Below are positions 1-7,819 of a stretch of DNA of 64,000 nt, one piece after another. Source of the DNA: an uncultured Prevotellaceae bacterium. GTDB taxonomy: Bacteria; Bacteroidota; Bacteroidia; Bacteroidales; Bacteroidaceae. A program made the position numbers and the translations under genes. The stretch spans positions 62,001-126,000 of the forward strand of contig CACZBS010000002.1 of assembly GCA_902779455.1 (NCBI GenBank), in the 5' to 3' direction. Within the stretch, counting starts at the first letter, position 1. Every line of letters starts with the position of its first letter. The notes beneath the pieces were generated by a model. That model was not told the DNA's origin. It made no database searches and was given only the letters and a program-made list of their open reading frames with translations.

Positions 1-473
1 TGTGAGACGAAGAAGGTGTCCTGCATGTCGCGGGCGGGATGGTCGGCGGCGAAGTTCATCTTGGTGAAGATGTGCAGGTCGTCCTCCACCTCGGGGCCGT
101 CAGCCAAGACGAAGCCCATGCGCGAGAAGATGTCGATGATCTCGTTGGTGACGATGGTCAGGGGATGGCGCGTTCCGAGCTGGATGGGGTAGGGCGTACG
201 GGTCAGGTCGACAGTCTCATCGCCCGACTCCTGTGTCTGGCACTCTTCGCGCAGCTTGTTGATGCGCTCGGTGGCCAGAGTCTTCAGTTCATTGATCTTC
301 ATGCCGACGGTCTTCTTCTCGTCGGCGGCCACGTTGCGGAAGTCCTGCATCAGGGCCGTAATCTCGCCCTTCTTGCTCAGATATTTCAGGCGGAGCTGTT
401 CCACTTCATCTGCGTTTTTGGCGCTCAGCGTCTGTACTTCTTTCAGAAGTTCATCAATCTTGTCGAGTATCAT
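1..473 (-). CDS. pheS: Phenylalanine--tRNA ligase alpha subunit, partial (3' end outside window)
   Basis: Catalytic alpha subunit of the cytoplasmic (alpha-beta)2 enzyme that charges tRNA-Phe. Translating the minus strand from the ATG at 473 gives about 157 residues. They hold the N-terminal coiled-coil region (ILDKIDELLKEV) and the start of the class II core, including the hallmark HPARDMQDTFF close to the window edge. No stop is reached, so the gene continues past position 1. It begins 1 bp after the stop of the P-loop/CYTH gene and is probably co-transcribed with it. Identification rests on the conserved core motif and is secure. Confidence 0.95.
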   Translation of the reverse strand, partial: MILDKIDELLKEVQTLSAKNADEVEQLRLKYLSKKGEITALMQDFRNVAADEKKTVGMKINELKTLATERINKLREECQTQESGDETVDLTRTPYPIQLGTRHPLTIVTNEIIDIFSRMGFVLADGPEVEDDLHIFTKMNFAADHPARDMQDTFFVS

Positions 474-474
474 A

Positions 475-1590
475 TTATTCTTTATGGTTTTTCTTTGCTA
501 AATTGTGATTGTAGTATTCCTGGTCGCCAGTGATGTCGCGTACCACATTGAGGAAGGGGGGAAACTTGACGGGCTCGCCGTCGGCAATGCCCTTGGTCTC
601 GAGGATAACGAGGCCAGTGAGCGCGCCTTGATAGGTGTCCACCTCGAAGTATTGTCCTTGCCAGATGAAGCTGTGGCGATGCTTCTCAATGGTGGTGCAC
701 TGAGGGTCTGCCAGTCCCAGCATCATCTCATAGAGACTCAGGTTGATCTGCCGCTCAGTGACGAGCTCCTCGTGGGCCGACGTCTTCTTCTTCGTCGTAT
801 GCACATAGACGAACTTGCCGTCGAAGCCGCGCTTGCGAAGCCGCACCTCACAGTCGGGCTCGCTCTGCAAATAGGTCTGGACGATGTCGCTCTCGATGCA
901 GTCGTCAGGCAGCTGGCCGTCGATCTCCACGATATACTTGCGCTCCTCCTCAATGGGCTGGGGCAGACAGAGCACACTGCTGATCTCCTTCAGCACGCGG
1001 CGCATCTTGGTGTCGAAGTCGTCGTGGTTGTTGATGACGCGCAGGTGGGGATGGCCCTTCCATGCGTGAATCACCTTTTTGTCCAAAGAGCGTGCAATGC
1101 GGAGTCCTTCCTCGTTCATCTGCTCGTAGCGCTGGGCGTTATTTGCCGTCGTATAGTATTGCTCTGCGCCGTCGGCTGCTGACACAAGGTGCAGCACGGC
1201 GTCATAGCGCTCACGCAGCTCGGCTGTCGTCGTGCCGACGGCCCTCGTGATGTCTGCCCACATCTCAGGTGCCATGTAGGCCGAGATGTCCATCGCACCG
1301 CGGTCGCAGACGATTATGCAGGGCTGCGAGCATTCCTGAGCCATCCGCTGGAATTTGTCCTCAAGGGCCAGCTGAATCTCGAGTGTCGCCTTCTCGCCTT
1401 CATAGAAGAATCCCTCGTTCTTCGTCAGGTAGTTCATGCCTGCCTGAGTGAAGAGCGTGGGCACTTCGGGGATGGTGAACACCTTGAAGCCCAGGCTTGA
1501 AAAGTGCTCAATGACGCGAACGAGCGCCGTTGTCTTTCCTGCACAGGGGCCTCCCGTGAGCACAATCTTTTTGATGTCGTTCATTGCCAT
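475..1590 (-). CDS. P-loop NTPase (NadR-like AAA_28) fused to CYTH-like domain
   Basis: The 371-residue protein has a P-loop domain (Walker A GGPCAGKTT at residues 13-21, then a CDRGAMD segment typical of small-molecule kinase-like ATPases) over about residues 8-200. A CYTH/triphosphate-tunnel-like domain follows from about 218 to 360 (KYIVEIDG, EVRLRKR, FEVDTY, ILETKG). Such fusions exist in bacteria and eukaryotes. The substrate is unknown, but the parts suggest a nucleotide- or polyphosphate-dependent enzyme. Starts at 1590 and 1584 (MAMNDIKK or MNDIKK) are both possible. A TACCTTTG promoter box lies at 1609-1616. It sits directly before pheS. Confidence 0.8.
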   Translation of the reverse strand: MAMNDIKKIVLTGGPCAGKTTALVRVIEHFSSLGFKVFTIPEVPTLFTQAGMNYLTKNEGFFYEGEKATLEIQLALEDKFQRMAQECSQPCIIVCDRGAMDISAYMAPEMWADITRAVGTTTAELRERYDAVLHLVSAADGAEQYYTTANNAQRYEQMNEEGLRIARSLDKKVIHAWKGHPHLRVINNHDDFDTKMRRVLKEISSVLCLPQPIEEERKYIVEIDGQLPDDCIESDIVQTYLQSEPDCEVRLRKRGFDGKFVYVHTTKKKTSAHEELVTERQINLSLYEMMLGLADPQCTTIEKHRHSFIWQGQYFEVDTYQGALTGLVILETKGIADGEPVKFPPFLNVVRDITGDQEYYNHNLAKKNHKE

Positions 1591-1608
1591 TATTTTTCAA
1601 TTGCGATG

Positions 1609-1616
1609 CAAAGGTA
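1609..1616 (-). promoter_or_regulatory. Bacteroidetes -7 box for the P-loop/CYTH-pheS unit
   Basis: The minus strand reads TACCTTTG, an exact match to TAnnTTTG, 18 nt before the upstream ATG at 1590. No good -33 TTTG was found 19-20 bp further upstream, so this is a partial match. Confidence 0.5.
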
Positions 1617-1632
1617 ATGATTTTTAGTGAGT

Positions 1633-2343
1633 TTACGGCATGTTGCGCCTAAAAAAATGAGTTTTTTTATTCAGTTCCATGATGTTGACATCTTCGAGAT
1701 GGTTCACCTCAGGTGATTCGTCGCCAATTTGTCCGACGACGGTGATGATATCAAAGCGGACGGGCAGGTCGATGTGGTGGTATTTGATGTAGTGATTCAT
1801 CGACTGGCGGATGTTGCGGCGCTTCTTATAGTCGACGGCCTTGGCCGGGTCGCAGAAGTCGGCACTGCGGCGTGTCTTGACTTCCACAAAGACGATGAAC
1901 TCCGAATTGCGGGCAATGATGTCGATGTCGCGATGGCCTGAGCGCCAGTCGCGTTCAAGGATGACATAACCTTTATGGCGCAGATAGGCGGCTGCCAGTT
2001 CTTCGCCCCAGATGCCCGTTTCGAGATGTTGGGGCGCCTTGGCGTCGGATGTGTTGCGTTGTTCGGCTTTTTCCAATAGCAGTTTGCAGTTGAGGAATGC
2101 GTCCTTCACCCAACCTTCCTTGTCTGGAACCTGGGGCAGCATACGCTCCAGTGCCAGCAGAATCTTGTGGGCCTCCTCGTGGCGGCCTTCGCCGTTGCGA
2201 ACTCTCAGCACGTCGACAGCTGCCCAGAACATGGCCAGCGACGTGTAGGGGCTTTTGTCGTTGGCGTAAATCATCCGGGCTGCCTCGTAAGCCGTTTCTG
2301 TGAGACCCTGCTTTCGGAGTTCAAAGACGTCTTTTGCCGTCAT
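1633..2343 (-). CDS. YraN/UPF0102 nuclease-fold protein with N-terminal helical-repeat extension
   Basis: Residues ~108-230 are a clear UPF0102 (YraN) domain of the restriction-endonuclease-like fold: GIWGEELAAAYLRHKGY, then RDIDIIA and FVEVKTR, which supply the D...ExK metal-binding residues. Residues 1-105 are helical and TPR-like (AYEAARMIY, SLAMFWAAVDVLRV, EEAHKILLALERML). Ordinary YraN is only about 120 residues, so this is an unusual fusion. YraN function is unknown; a Holliday-junction-type nuclease role is inferred from the fold only. It sits 30 bp downstream of the YgjP-like gene and 42 bp upstream of the P-loop/CYTH gene, all on the minus strand. Confidence 0.85.
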   Translation of the reverse strand: MTAKDVFELRKQGLTETAYEAARMIYANDKSPYTSLAMFWAAVDVLRVRNGEGRHEEAHKILLALERMLPQVPDKEGWVKDAFLNCKLLLEKAEQRNTSDAKAPQHLETGIWGEELAAAYLRHKGYVILERDWRSGHRDIDIIARNSEFIVFVEVKTRRSADFCDPAKAVDYKKRRNIRQSMNHYIKYHHIDLPVRFDIITVVGQIGDESPEVNHLEDVNIMELNKKTHFFRRNMP

Positions 2344-2373
2344 GTCTTGGTTGGTTGAAAAGGATTGAAGGGT

Positions 2374-2964
2374 TTATATGGCGGAGTTGTCCTCGTCGTC
2401 GTCCTCTGCCTCGTTTTCCATTCGGCAGATGCGGTGTGTCTCTCTGCGGGCTTCGCGCCATCGCGGAAAGTATCGGTCCATAAGGGAATGGAACCGGGCA
2501 TTATGAGTAGGCTCCAACAGATGGCACAGTTCGTGGACCACGACATGCTCGACGCACCATTCGGGCAACAACAGCAGATAGGCTGAGAAGCAAATAGTGG
2601 TGTCCTTTACATTACAGACGCCCCAGCGCGAAATCATGGGCTTATAGCAGACCCGGGACGGCTTGACTCCCATCAGTCTGGAGTGGCGCTCCACCATTGG
2701 CTCAATGATGGAGCGGATTCGCTGATAGACGTCGGCGGCCTGAGCCCTGGTCTTGAGGGGCAGCTGGTTGAAGAATGCCTCACGCTTCGCTTGCCGCTCA
2801 TAGGTCTTTCTGCGTGCTTCTTCGATCCATTCGCGATGCTCCTCAATGAAGCGCTCCACTTCGGACTTCGGCATGCCGATGGGTGCCGACACGTGCACGT
2901 CGCCGTTCCGGACGATGCGCATCGACAGCCTGCGCGTCCTTCTGTAGGTCACTTCTATTGCCAC
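2374..2964 (-). CDS. YgjP-like metallopeptidase-fold protein (DUF45 / M48-related)
   Basis: This 196-residue protein carries the zinc motif HELCHLLEPTH followed by FHSLMDRYFPRW, the signature of the DUF45/YgjP family (SprT/WLM-like gluzincins). Upstream sits the family segment SRWGVCN. Known relatives are cytoplasmic; one was reported to act on nucleotides, but the substrate here is unknown. The C-terminal end is acidic (ENEAEDDDEDN). It starts 15 bp after glnN and precedes the YraN fusion, so read-through from glnN is likely. Confidence 0.85.
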   Translation of the reverse strand: MAIEVTYRRTRRLSMRIVRNGDVHVSAPIGMPKSEVERFIEEHREWIEEARRKTYERQAKREAFFNQLPLKTRAQAADVYQRIRSIIEPMVERHSRLMGVKPSRVCYKPMISRWGVCNVKDTTICFSAYLLLLPEWCVEHVVVHELCHLLEPTHNARFHSLMDRYFPRWREARRETHRICRMENEAEDDDEDNSAI

Positions 2965-2979
2965 TTCCGTATTTGTATT

Positions 2980-5172
2980 CTATCTGATGAACAGCAGTTC
3001 GCGATACTTGGGCAGCGTCCACAGGCCGTCCTCCACGATCATCTCAAGATGGTCGGCCTCGTTGCGGATGAGCTCCATCTTCGGGCAGACCGTGTCGTGA
3101 TAGGCAATGGCACGCTGATGGATGTCGGCGATGCGGTTAGCCACGCGGCGGGCCTCAGTCAGTTCTTCGACGAAGCGCTCGATGGCTTCGGTGCGCTCGG
3201 CTATCTCCTCAATGAGCTTCATGTTGCGTGAGCAGAGACGCGAGGCCTTCTCGGCAGGGAAGACGTCCTTCGTCCCCTGCACGTTCTTGATGAGCGTGCT
3301 CTGATAGTGGGTCGAGACGGGGATGATGTGGTTCATGGCCAGGTCGCCCAGCACGCGGGCCTCTATCTGTACTGTCTTGACGTACATCTCCCACTTCACC
3401 TCGTTGCGGGCTTCGAGCTCCTTGCGGTTCATCACCTTGGTCGATTCGAACATGCGCACCGTCGCCTCGTCGAGGTAGTGCTCAATGATGACAGGGCACG
3501 ACTTCTCGACGTCGAGCCCACGACGTCGGGCCTCCTCGACCCATTCGTCGCTATATCCGTTGCCGTCGAACCGGACGGGACGGCAGGTCTTGATGTCTTC
3601 CTTCAGCACTTCAATGATAGCTGTTATCTTACTCTCGCCTTGCGAGATACGATTACTGACACGACTATAGAAATCTGCCAGCGACTCAGCCATGGCGGAG
3701 TTCAGCGCAATCATGGCGCTGGCGCAGTTGGCCGACGAGCCTGGCGCACGGAATTCGAAGCGGTTACCAGTGAAGGCGAAGGGCGAGGTGCGGTTGCGGT
3801 CGGTGTTGTCGATGATGAGATCGGGGATCTGAGGGATGTCAACTTCAAAGCCCTTCTTTCCCTTGAGCGTGAACAGGTCGTTGGCGTCAGACGTCTCGAT
3901 GTGGTCGAGCAGTTCAGTGAGCTGCGTGCCGAGGAACGACGAGATGATGGCCGGCGGCGCCTCGTTGCCTCCGAGTCGGTGGGCGTTGGTGGCGCTGACG
4001 ATGCTGGCTTTGAGCAGTCCGTTGTGGCGATAGACGGCCATGAGCGTTTCGACGATGAACGTGACGAAGCGGAGGTTCTCCTCAGGCGTCTTTCCCGGGG
4101 CATGGAGCAGGATGCCCGTATCGGTCGAGATGCTCCAGTTGTTGTGCTTGCCCGAGCCGTTGATGCCGTCGAAGGGTTTCTCGTGGAGAAGCACACGGAA
4201 GCCGTGGTTGCGGGCCACGCGCTTCATGAGCGACATGAGCAGCATGTTGTGGTCGACGGCCAGGTTGCACTCCTCGAAGATCGGGGCCAGCTCAAACTGG
4301 TTGGGTGCCACCTCGTTGTGGCGTGTCTTGCAAGGGATGGCCAGTTCCAGGGCCTGAATCTCGAGGTCCTTCATGAAGGCCTGCACGCGGTCGGGGATGG
4401 TGCCGAAGTAGTGGTCGTCCATCTGCTGGTTCTTAGCGCTCTCGTGACCCATCAGCGTGCGGCCTGTGAGCATCAGGTCGGGGCGGGCCGAGTAGAGCCC
4501 CTCGTCGACGAGGAAGTACTCCTGCTCCCATCCGAGATTGACCTGACACTTCCTGACGTCGTCGTAGAAGAGTGAGCAGACGTCCGTGGCAGCGCGGTCG
4601 ACGGCATGCAGGGCCCGCAGCAGCGGTGCTTTATAGTCGAGCGCCTCGCCTGTGTAGGCTATGAAGATGGTGGGAATGCAGAGCGTGTCGTCGATGATGA
4701 AGACTGGGCTGGTAGGGTCCCATGCTGAATAGCCGCGGGCCTCGAACGTGTTGCGGATGCCGCCGCTGGGGAAGCTCGATGCATCGGGCTCCTGCTGCAC
4801 CAGTAGCTTGCCGCTGAAGTTCTCCACCATGCCGCCCTTTCCGTCGTGATTGATGAAGGCGTCGTGCTTCTCGGCCGTCCCCTCAGTCAGGGGCTGAAAC
4901 CAGTGGGTGTAGTGCGTGGCGCCCATGTCCTGAGCCCAGCGCTTCATGCCCTCGGCTACGTCGTCGGCTATCGAGCTGTCGAGCCGTGCGCCGTTGTCGA
5001 TGACGTCGACGAGCTTGTCGTAGACCGTCTTCGGCAGATACTTGTACATCTTTTGCCTGTTAAACACATACTTGCCGAAGTATTCCGACGGGCGCTCGCT
5101 TCGCGCCTCTACCTTCACGGCATTCTTTTTGAATGCCTCTTCAACAACCTGAAACCTTAAATTGCTTGCCAT
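2980..5172 (-). CDS. glnN: Glutamine synthetase type III
   Basis: Makes glutamine from glutamate, ammonia and ATP in the cytoplasm. The 730-residue length is typical of GSIII, the long form common in Bacteroidales, and excludes GSI and GSII. Diagnostic segments are NQFELAPIFEECNLAVDHNM and GINGSGKHNNWS, the latter being the ATP/glutamate-site region. The ATG at 5172 (MASNLRF) is preferred over an in-frame GTG at 5181. It lies 58 bp downstream of aguB on the same strand; that pathway releases ammonia, so co-expression would recapture nitrogen (inference). Confidence 0.95.
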   Translation of the reverse strand: MASNLRFQVVEEAFKKNAVKVEARSERPSEYFGKYVFNRQKMYKYLPKTVYDKLVDVIDNGARLDSSIADDVAEGMKRWAQDMGATHYTHWFQPLTEGTAEKHDAFINHDGKGGMVENFSGKLLVQQEPDASSFPSGGIRNTFEARGYSAWDPTSPVFIIDDTLCIPTIFIAYTGEALDYKAPLLRALHAVDRAATDVCSLFYDDVRKCQVNLGWEQEYFLVDEGLYSARPDLMLTGRTLMGHESAKNQQMDDHYFGTIPDRVQAFMKDLEIQALELAIPCKTRHNEVAPNQFELAPIFEECNLAVDHNMLLMSLMKRVARNHGFRVLLHEKPFDGINGSGKHNNWSISTDTGILLHAPGKTPEENLRFVTFIVETLMAVYRHNGLLKASIVSATNAHRLGGNEAPPAIISSFLGTQLTELLDHIETSDANDLFTLKGKKGFEVDIPQIPDLIIDNTDRNRTSPFAFTGNRFEFRAPGSSANCASAMIALNSAMAESLADFYSRVSNRISQGESKITAIIEVLKEDIKTCRPVRFDGNGYSDEWVEEARRRGLDVEKSCPVIIEHYLDEATVRMFESTKVMNRKELEARNEVKWEMYVKTVQIEARVLGDLAMNHIIPVSTHYQSTLIKNVQGTKDVFPAEKASRLCSRNMKLIEEIAERTEAIERFVEELTEARRVANRIADIHQRAIAYHDTVCPKMELIRNEADHLEMIVEDGLWTLPKYRELLFIR

Positions 5173-5202
5173 GTCTCTCACTGTGTGTATATATCTAATA
5201 CC

Positions 5203-5230
5203 TATTATCTATTATCTGATATCTATTATC
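5203..5230. repeat. Heptamer tandem repeat (TATTATC) between aguB and glnN
   Basis: Four consecutive 7-mers read TATTATC, TATTATC, TGATATC, TATTATC, with a degenerate TAATACC before them. The array fills most of the 58-bp gap and stops at the aguB stop codon. Part of a recurring class of intergenic 7-8 bp arrays in this window. Confidence 0.75.
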
Positions 5231-6118
5231 TTAGTCTATGTATCGGTTAGTCAGCTGGCCGTAGCTGTCGATGCGGCGGTCGCGCAGGAAGGGCCACCAG
5301 CGCCTCACCTGCTCTGAGCGCCCCATGTCGATAGCCACGACGACGCTCTCCTCCTCGTCGTCGGACGCCTCGTAGAGGATCTCGCCCTGAGGCCCGCAGA
5401 CGAACGACGTGCCCCAGAACCGTATGCCGCCCGTCTGGCACGACGGATCGGGCTCCTTGCCCACACGGTTGACGGCCACGACGGGCAGCCCGTTGGCCAC
5501 GGCATGTCCGCGCATCACCGTCTGCCAGGCTCTGCGCTGCCGCTGCTGCTCGTCCTCAGTATCGCTGCTCTCATATCCGATGGCCGTCGGGTAGATGAGC
5601 AGCTCTGCTCCGCCGAGGGCCATCAGCCTTGCGGCCTCAGGATACCACTGGTCCCAGCAGACGAGCACGCCCAGCCGGCCGACGCTGGTCTGGATGGGCC
5701 GGAAGCCGAGGTCGCCCGGGGTGAAGTAGAACTTCTCGTAGTAGGCAGGGTCGTCAGGGATGTGCATCTTGCGGTAGCGTCCGGCTATCTGCCCGTCGCG
5801 CTCGAACACCACCGCCGTGTTGTGATAGAGCCCTGGGGCGCGACGCTCGAACAGCGACGTGACGAGCACCACCCCCAGCTCCTTAGCCAGCCGGCCGTAG
5901 AGTTCGGTGGAGGGCCCCGGTATGGGCTCAGCCAGATTGAAGTTGTCGACCGTCTCCACCTGACAGAAGTAGAGCGCATTGTGCAGCTCCTGCAGCACGA
6001 TGAGCTGTGCTCCGCGGTTTGCGAGGTCGCGGATGCCGTCGCTGAGCCGCCCGATGTTGTTCATCGTGTCAGCGACGTTATGCTGCTGCAGGAATCCTAT
6101 TTTCAGTTCTTTCTTCAT
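5231..6118 (-). CDS. aguB: N-carbamoylputrescine amidase
   Basis: Hydrolyses N-carbamoylputrescine to putrescine, CO2 and ammonia, the last step of the agmatine route. The 295-residue protein is a full carbon-nitrogen hydrolase (nitrilase superfamily) with the Glu-Lys-Cys triad visible as E44 (LQELHN), K117 (YRKMHIPDD) and C154 (LVCWDQWYPEAAR). The PAYYEKFYFTPGD segment is typical of the AguB subfamily. It starts 21 bp after aguA, which supports an aguA-aguB operon. The cytoplasmic location follows from the lack of a signal peptide. Confidence 0.95.
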   Translation of the reverse strand: MKKELKIGFLQQHNVADTMNNIGRLSDGIRDLANRGAQLIVLQELHNALYFCQVETVDNFNLAEPIPGPSTELYGRLAKELGVVLVTSLFERRAPGLYHNTAVVFERDGQIAGRYRKMHIPDDPAYYEKFYFTPGDLGFRPIQTSVGRLGVLVCWDQWYPEAARLMALGGAELLIYPTAIGYESSDTEDEQQRQRRAWQTVMRGHAVANGLPVVAVNRVGKEPDPSCQTGGIRFWGTSFVCGPQGEILYEASDDEEESVVVAIDMGRSEQVRRWWPFLRDRRIDSYGQLTNRYID

Positions 6119-6139
6119 ATAATGGACATACTATCGTTT

Positions 6140-7147
6140 TTAGGATGAAGAACCCTTTCGGGGAGGCTGGGAGGGGTCTTTGACTACGCCGGAGGGGAAC
6201 TGCATGGTGCAGCAGTGCAGCGAGCCGTGCTGGCGGATAACGCTGCGGCAGTCGATGCCGACGATGTCGCGCCCTGGGAACGCCTTACCGATGCATTGCA
6301 TGGCCTCCGCGTCGAGGTCAGGCTGGGCGTAGGTCGGACACAGGACGGCGCCGTTAATGACGAGGAAGTTTGCATACGTCGCCGGCAGCCGCTGCCCCTC
6401 CTCGTCGCGGATGGGTCGCGGCATCGGCAGCCGCACCAGTCTGTAGGGCTGTCCGTCTGTGGTGCGCAGCGTGGTCAGTTGCTCCTCCATCAGCTTGAGC
6501 TCAACGTATTGTTCGTCCGTCGGGTCGTCGCATCCTACATATAATAAAGTGTCGTCAGGCCCGATGCGCACCAGAGTGTCGATATGCCCGTCGGTGTCGT
6601 CGCCCGTGAGGCTGCCGTGGTCGATCCACACGATGCGGTCAGCCCTGAGCCATCTCTTCAGCCGCTGCTCTATCTCCAGCTGTGTCAGCGGCTGGTTGCG
6701 GTGGGGGGCCGTCAGACAGCCCGTCGTCGTGAAGACCGTCCCCCGGCCGTCGCTCTCGATGGAGCCACCCTCCAGGACGAAGTCCAGGTGGTCCTCATAG
6801 ATACCCTCCAGCCGTCCCTCGTCGTAGAGGCGTCGGTTGATGGCGTTGTCGAGCTCTGAGGGGAATTTCTCGCCCCAGCCGTTGAACCTAAAGTCGAGCA
6901 GCCGTGCGGGCTTGCCTGGCGCCGTCAGCGTGATGAAGCCGTGGTCGCGCGCCCACGTGTCGTCGTTGGGCTGTCCGACGCTGAGCAGCGTCTCGCGCTT
7001 CTCTATCTCGCGTGCCATCGTCCGATATGTCTCCATGATCTCGTCGAGCATCGGAGCCCAGTCGGTCCCTGCGTGCGGCCATGTCAGCTGGACGCCGCTC
7101 TGCGGCTCCCATTCCGCCGGCAGCCTGTAGTCGTCCTTGTCAATCAT
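6140..7147 (-). CDS. aguA: Agmatine deiminase
   Basis: Converts agmatine to N-carbamoylputrescine and ammonia. The 335-residue protein shows the family landmarks PAEWEPQSGVQLTWPH, DDTWARDHGF, LEGGSIESDGRG, DTDGHIDTLVR and the C-terminal catalytic-cysteine region GSLHCCTMQFP. The ATG at 7147 is chosen: an upstream in-frame codon at 7183 would lie inside the promoter. The last residues (KDPSQPPRKGSSS) fall in a GC-rich palindromic repeat, so the C-terminus may be an acquired tail. The neighbour aguB completes the pathway. Confidence 0.95.
   Translation of the reverse strand: MIDKDDYRLPAEWEPQSGVQLTWPHAGTDWAPMLDEIMETYRTMAREIEKRETLLSVGQPNDDTWARDHGFITLTAPGKPARLLDFRFNGWGEKFPSELDNAINRRLYDEGRLEGIYEDHLDFVLEGGSIESDGRGTVFTTTGCLTAPHRNQPLTQLEIEQRLKRWLRADRIVWIDHGSLTGDDTDGHIDTLVRIGPDDTLLYVGCDDPTDEQYVELKLMEEQLTTLRTTDGQPYRLVRLPMPRPIRDEEGQRLPATYANFLVINGAVLCPTYAQPDLDAEAMQCIGKAFPGRDIVGIDCRSVIRQHGSLHCCTMQFPSGVVKDPSQPPRKGSSS
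6145..6180. repeat. GC-rich palindromic repeat at the 3' end of aguA
   Basis: The minus strand reads GACCCCTCCCAGCCTCCCC then GAAAGGG, resembling the CCCCTCCCC/GGGGAGGGG elements inside the M56 gene at 8.1 kb. It encodes the tail of AguA and may also act as its 3' hairpin. Assignment to the same repeat class is by appearance. Confidence 0.5.
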
Positions 7148-7152
7148 GGGTG

Positions 7153-7183
7153 CAAAGTTAGCAATAAAAATCCGAACAGGCAA
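7153..7183 (-). promoter_or_regulatory. Promoter of aguA-aguB with almost no leader
   Basis: The minus strand has TTG at 7183-7181, a 20-bp spacer and TAACTTTG at 7160-7153. The aguA ATG begins only 5 nt after the box, so the transcript may be leaderless. Confidence 0.75.
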
Positions 7184-7354
7184 GCCATTGGCTCAAAAAA
7201 ATATATATAGCGGAGGCTGAGGCGCGAAGGGGGGGTATTAATCATTTAACCATTTAACCATTTCCACCCAGGGAGACACGTTAATAACTAATAAGCCGGA
7301 AAGAATTACTAAAAATGAAAGTTAAAAGCGTTGGGCGTGGACATTATTTCCGTC
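7184..7354. other. Divergent intergenic region aguA / blaI-1, upstream part
   Basis: This part of the gap holds no ORF that looks real. It contains a short 8-bp tandem repeat (ATTTAACC, two and a half copies, 7244-7267) and otherwise AT-rich sequence. The dyad operator and promoter of the first BlaI gene follow at 7355-7392. Confidence 0.6.
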
Positions 7355-7392
7355 TACTAAAGTCTTAGAATTCTAAAAGTTTAGTAATTTTG
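7355..7392 (+). promoter_or_regulatory. 32-bp dyad operator overlapping the blaI-1 promoter
   Basis: Positions 7355-7370 (TACTAAAGTCTTAGAA) and 7371-7386 (TTCTAAAAGTTTAGTA) form an inverted repeat matching at 14 of 16 positions and centred on GAATTC. The right end runs into TAATTTTG (7385-7392), an exact TAnnTTTG -7 box. BlaI/MecI repressors bind dyads with TACTA/TAGTA-like half sites across their own promoters, so this is the probable autoregulatory operator. No clear -33 box is seen. Confidence 0.75.
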
Positions 7393-7438
7393 CCGTCGAT
7401 AAACATCAGTCACTATTCACTGTAGATGAACAAAGCGT

Positions 7439-7819
7439 ATGAAGACACTGACCAAAAGCGAGATGCAGGTGATGAACATCCTGTGGGACATGCAGCGCGG
7501 GGCCTGTGTGGCCGATGTGCTGGCCCGCTACGACGAGCCGCGGCCGGCCTATACGACCGTCGCCACGTTTCTGAAGATTCTCGAGCAGAAGGGATTCGTG
7601 GAGCGGCGCAAGGGGCAGGGTAAGTTGCTCTTTTATACACCCATGATGACCCGCGAGCGCTATCGCCGCGAGATGATGGAGGACGTAAAACAGACCTTCT
7701 TCGGCGGTTCGCTGACGTCGCTCGTGTCGTTCTTCGCCCGCGAGGAGCAGCTGAGCGACGATCAGATTGCTGAAATCCTGAGCATCATAGAGAGAGGAGG
7801 CGACCATGCTGACGCTTGA
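7439..7819 (+). CDS. BlaI/MecI/CopY-family repressor, first pair
   Basis: This 126-residue winged-helix repressor matches the family throughout: LTKSEMQVMNILWD at the start, YTTVATFLKILEQKGFVERR for the recognition helix and wing, and a C-terminal dimerisation part (SLTSLVSFFAREEQLSDDQ) where family members are cut by their partner protease. It overlaps the M56 gene by 14 bp, the usual arrangement for a repressor and its sensor-protease. The dyad at 7355-7386 is its likely operator. The signal is not known; beta-lactam sensing should not be assumed. Confidence 0.92.
   Translation: MKTLTKSEMQVMNILWDMQRGACVADVLARYDEPRPAYTTVATFLKILEQKGFVERRKGQGKLLFYTPMMTRERYRREMMEDVKQTFFGGSLTSLVSFFAREEQLSDDQIAEILSIIERGGDHADA

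Noticed and set aside
3307-4575. 422-codon open frame on the plus strand
   Set aside because: Antisense shadow of glnN in a high-GC gene; no domain is recognisable and no promoter precedes it.
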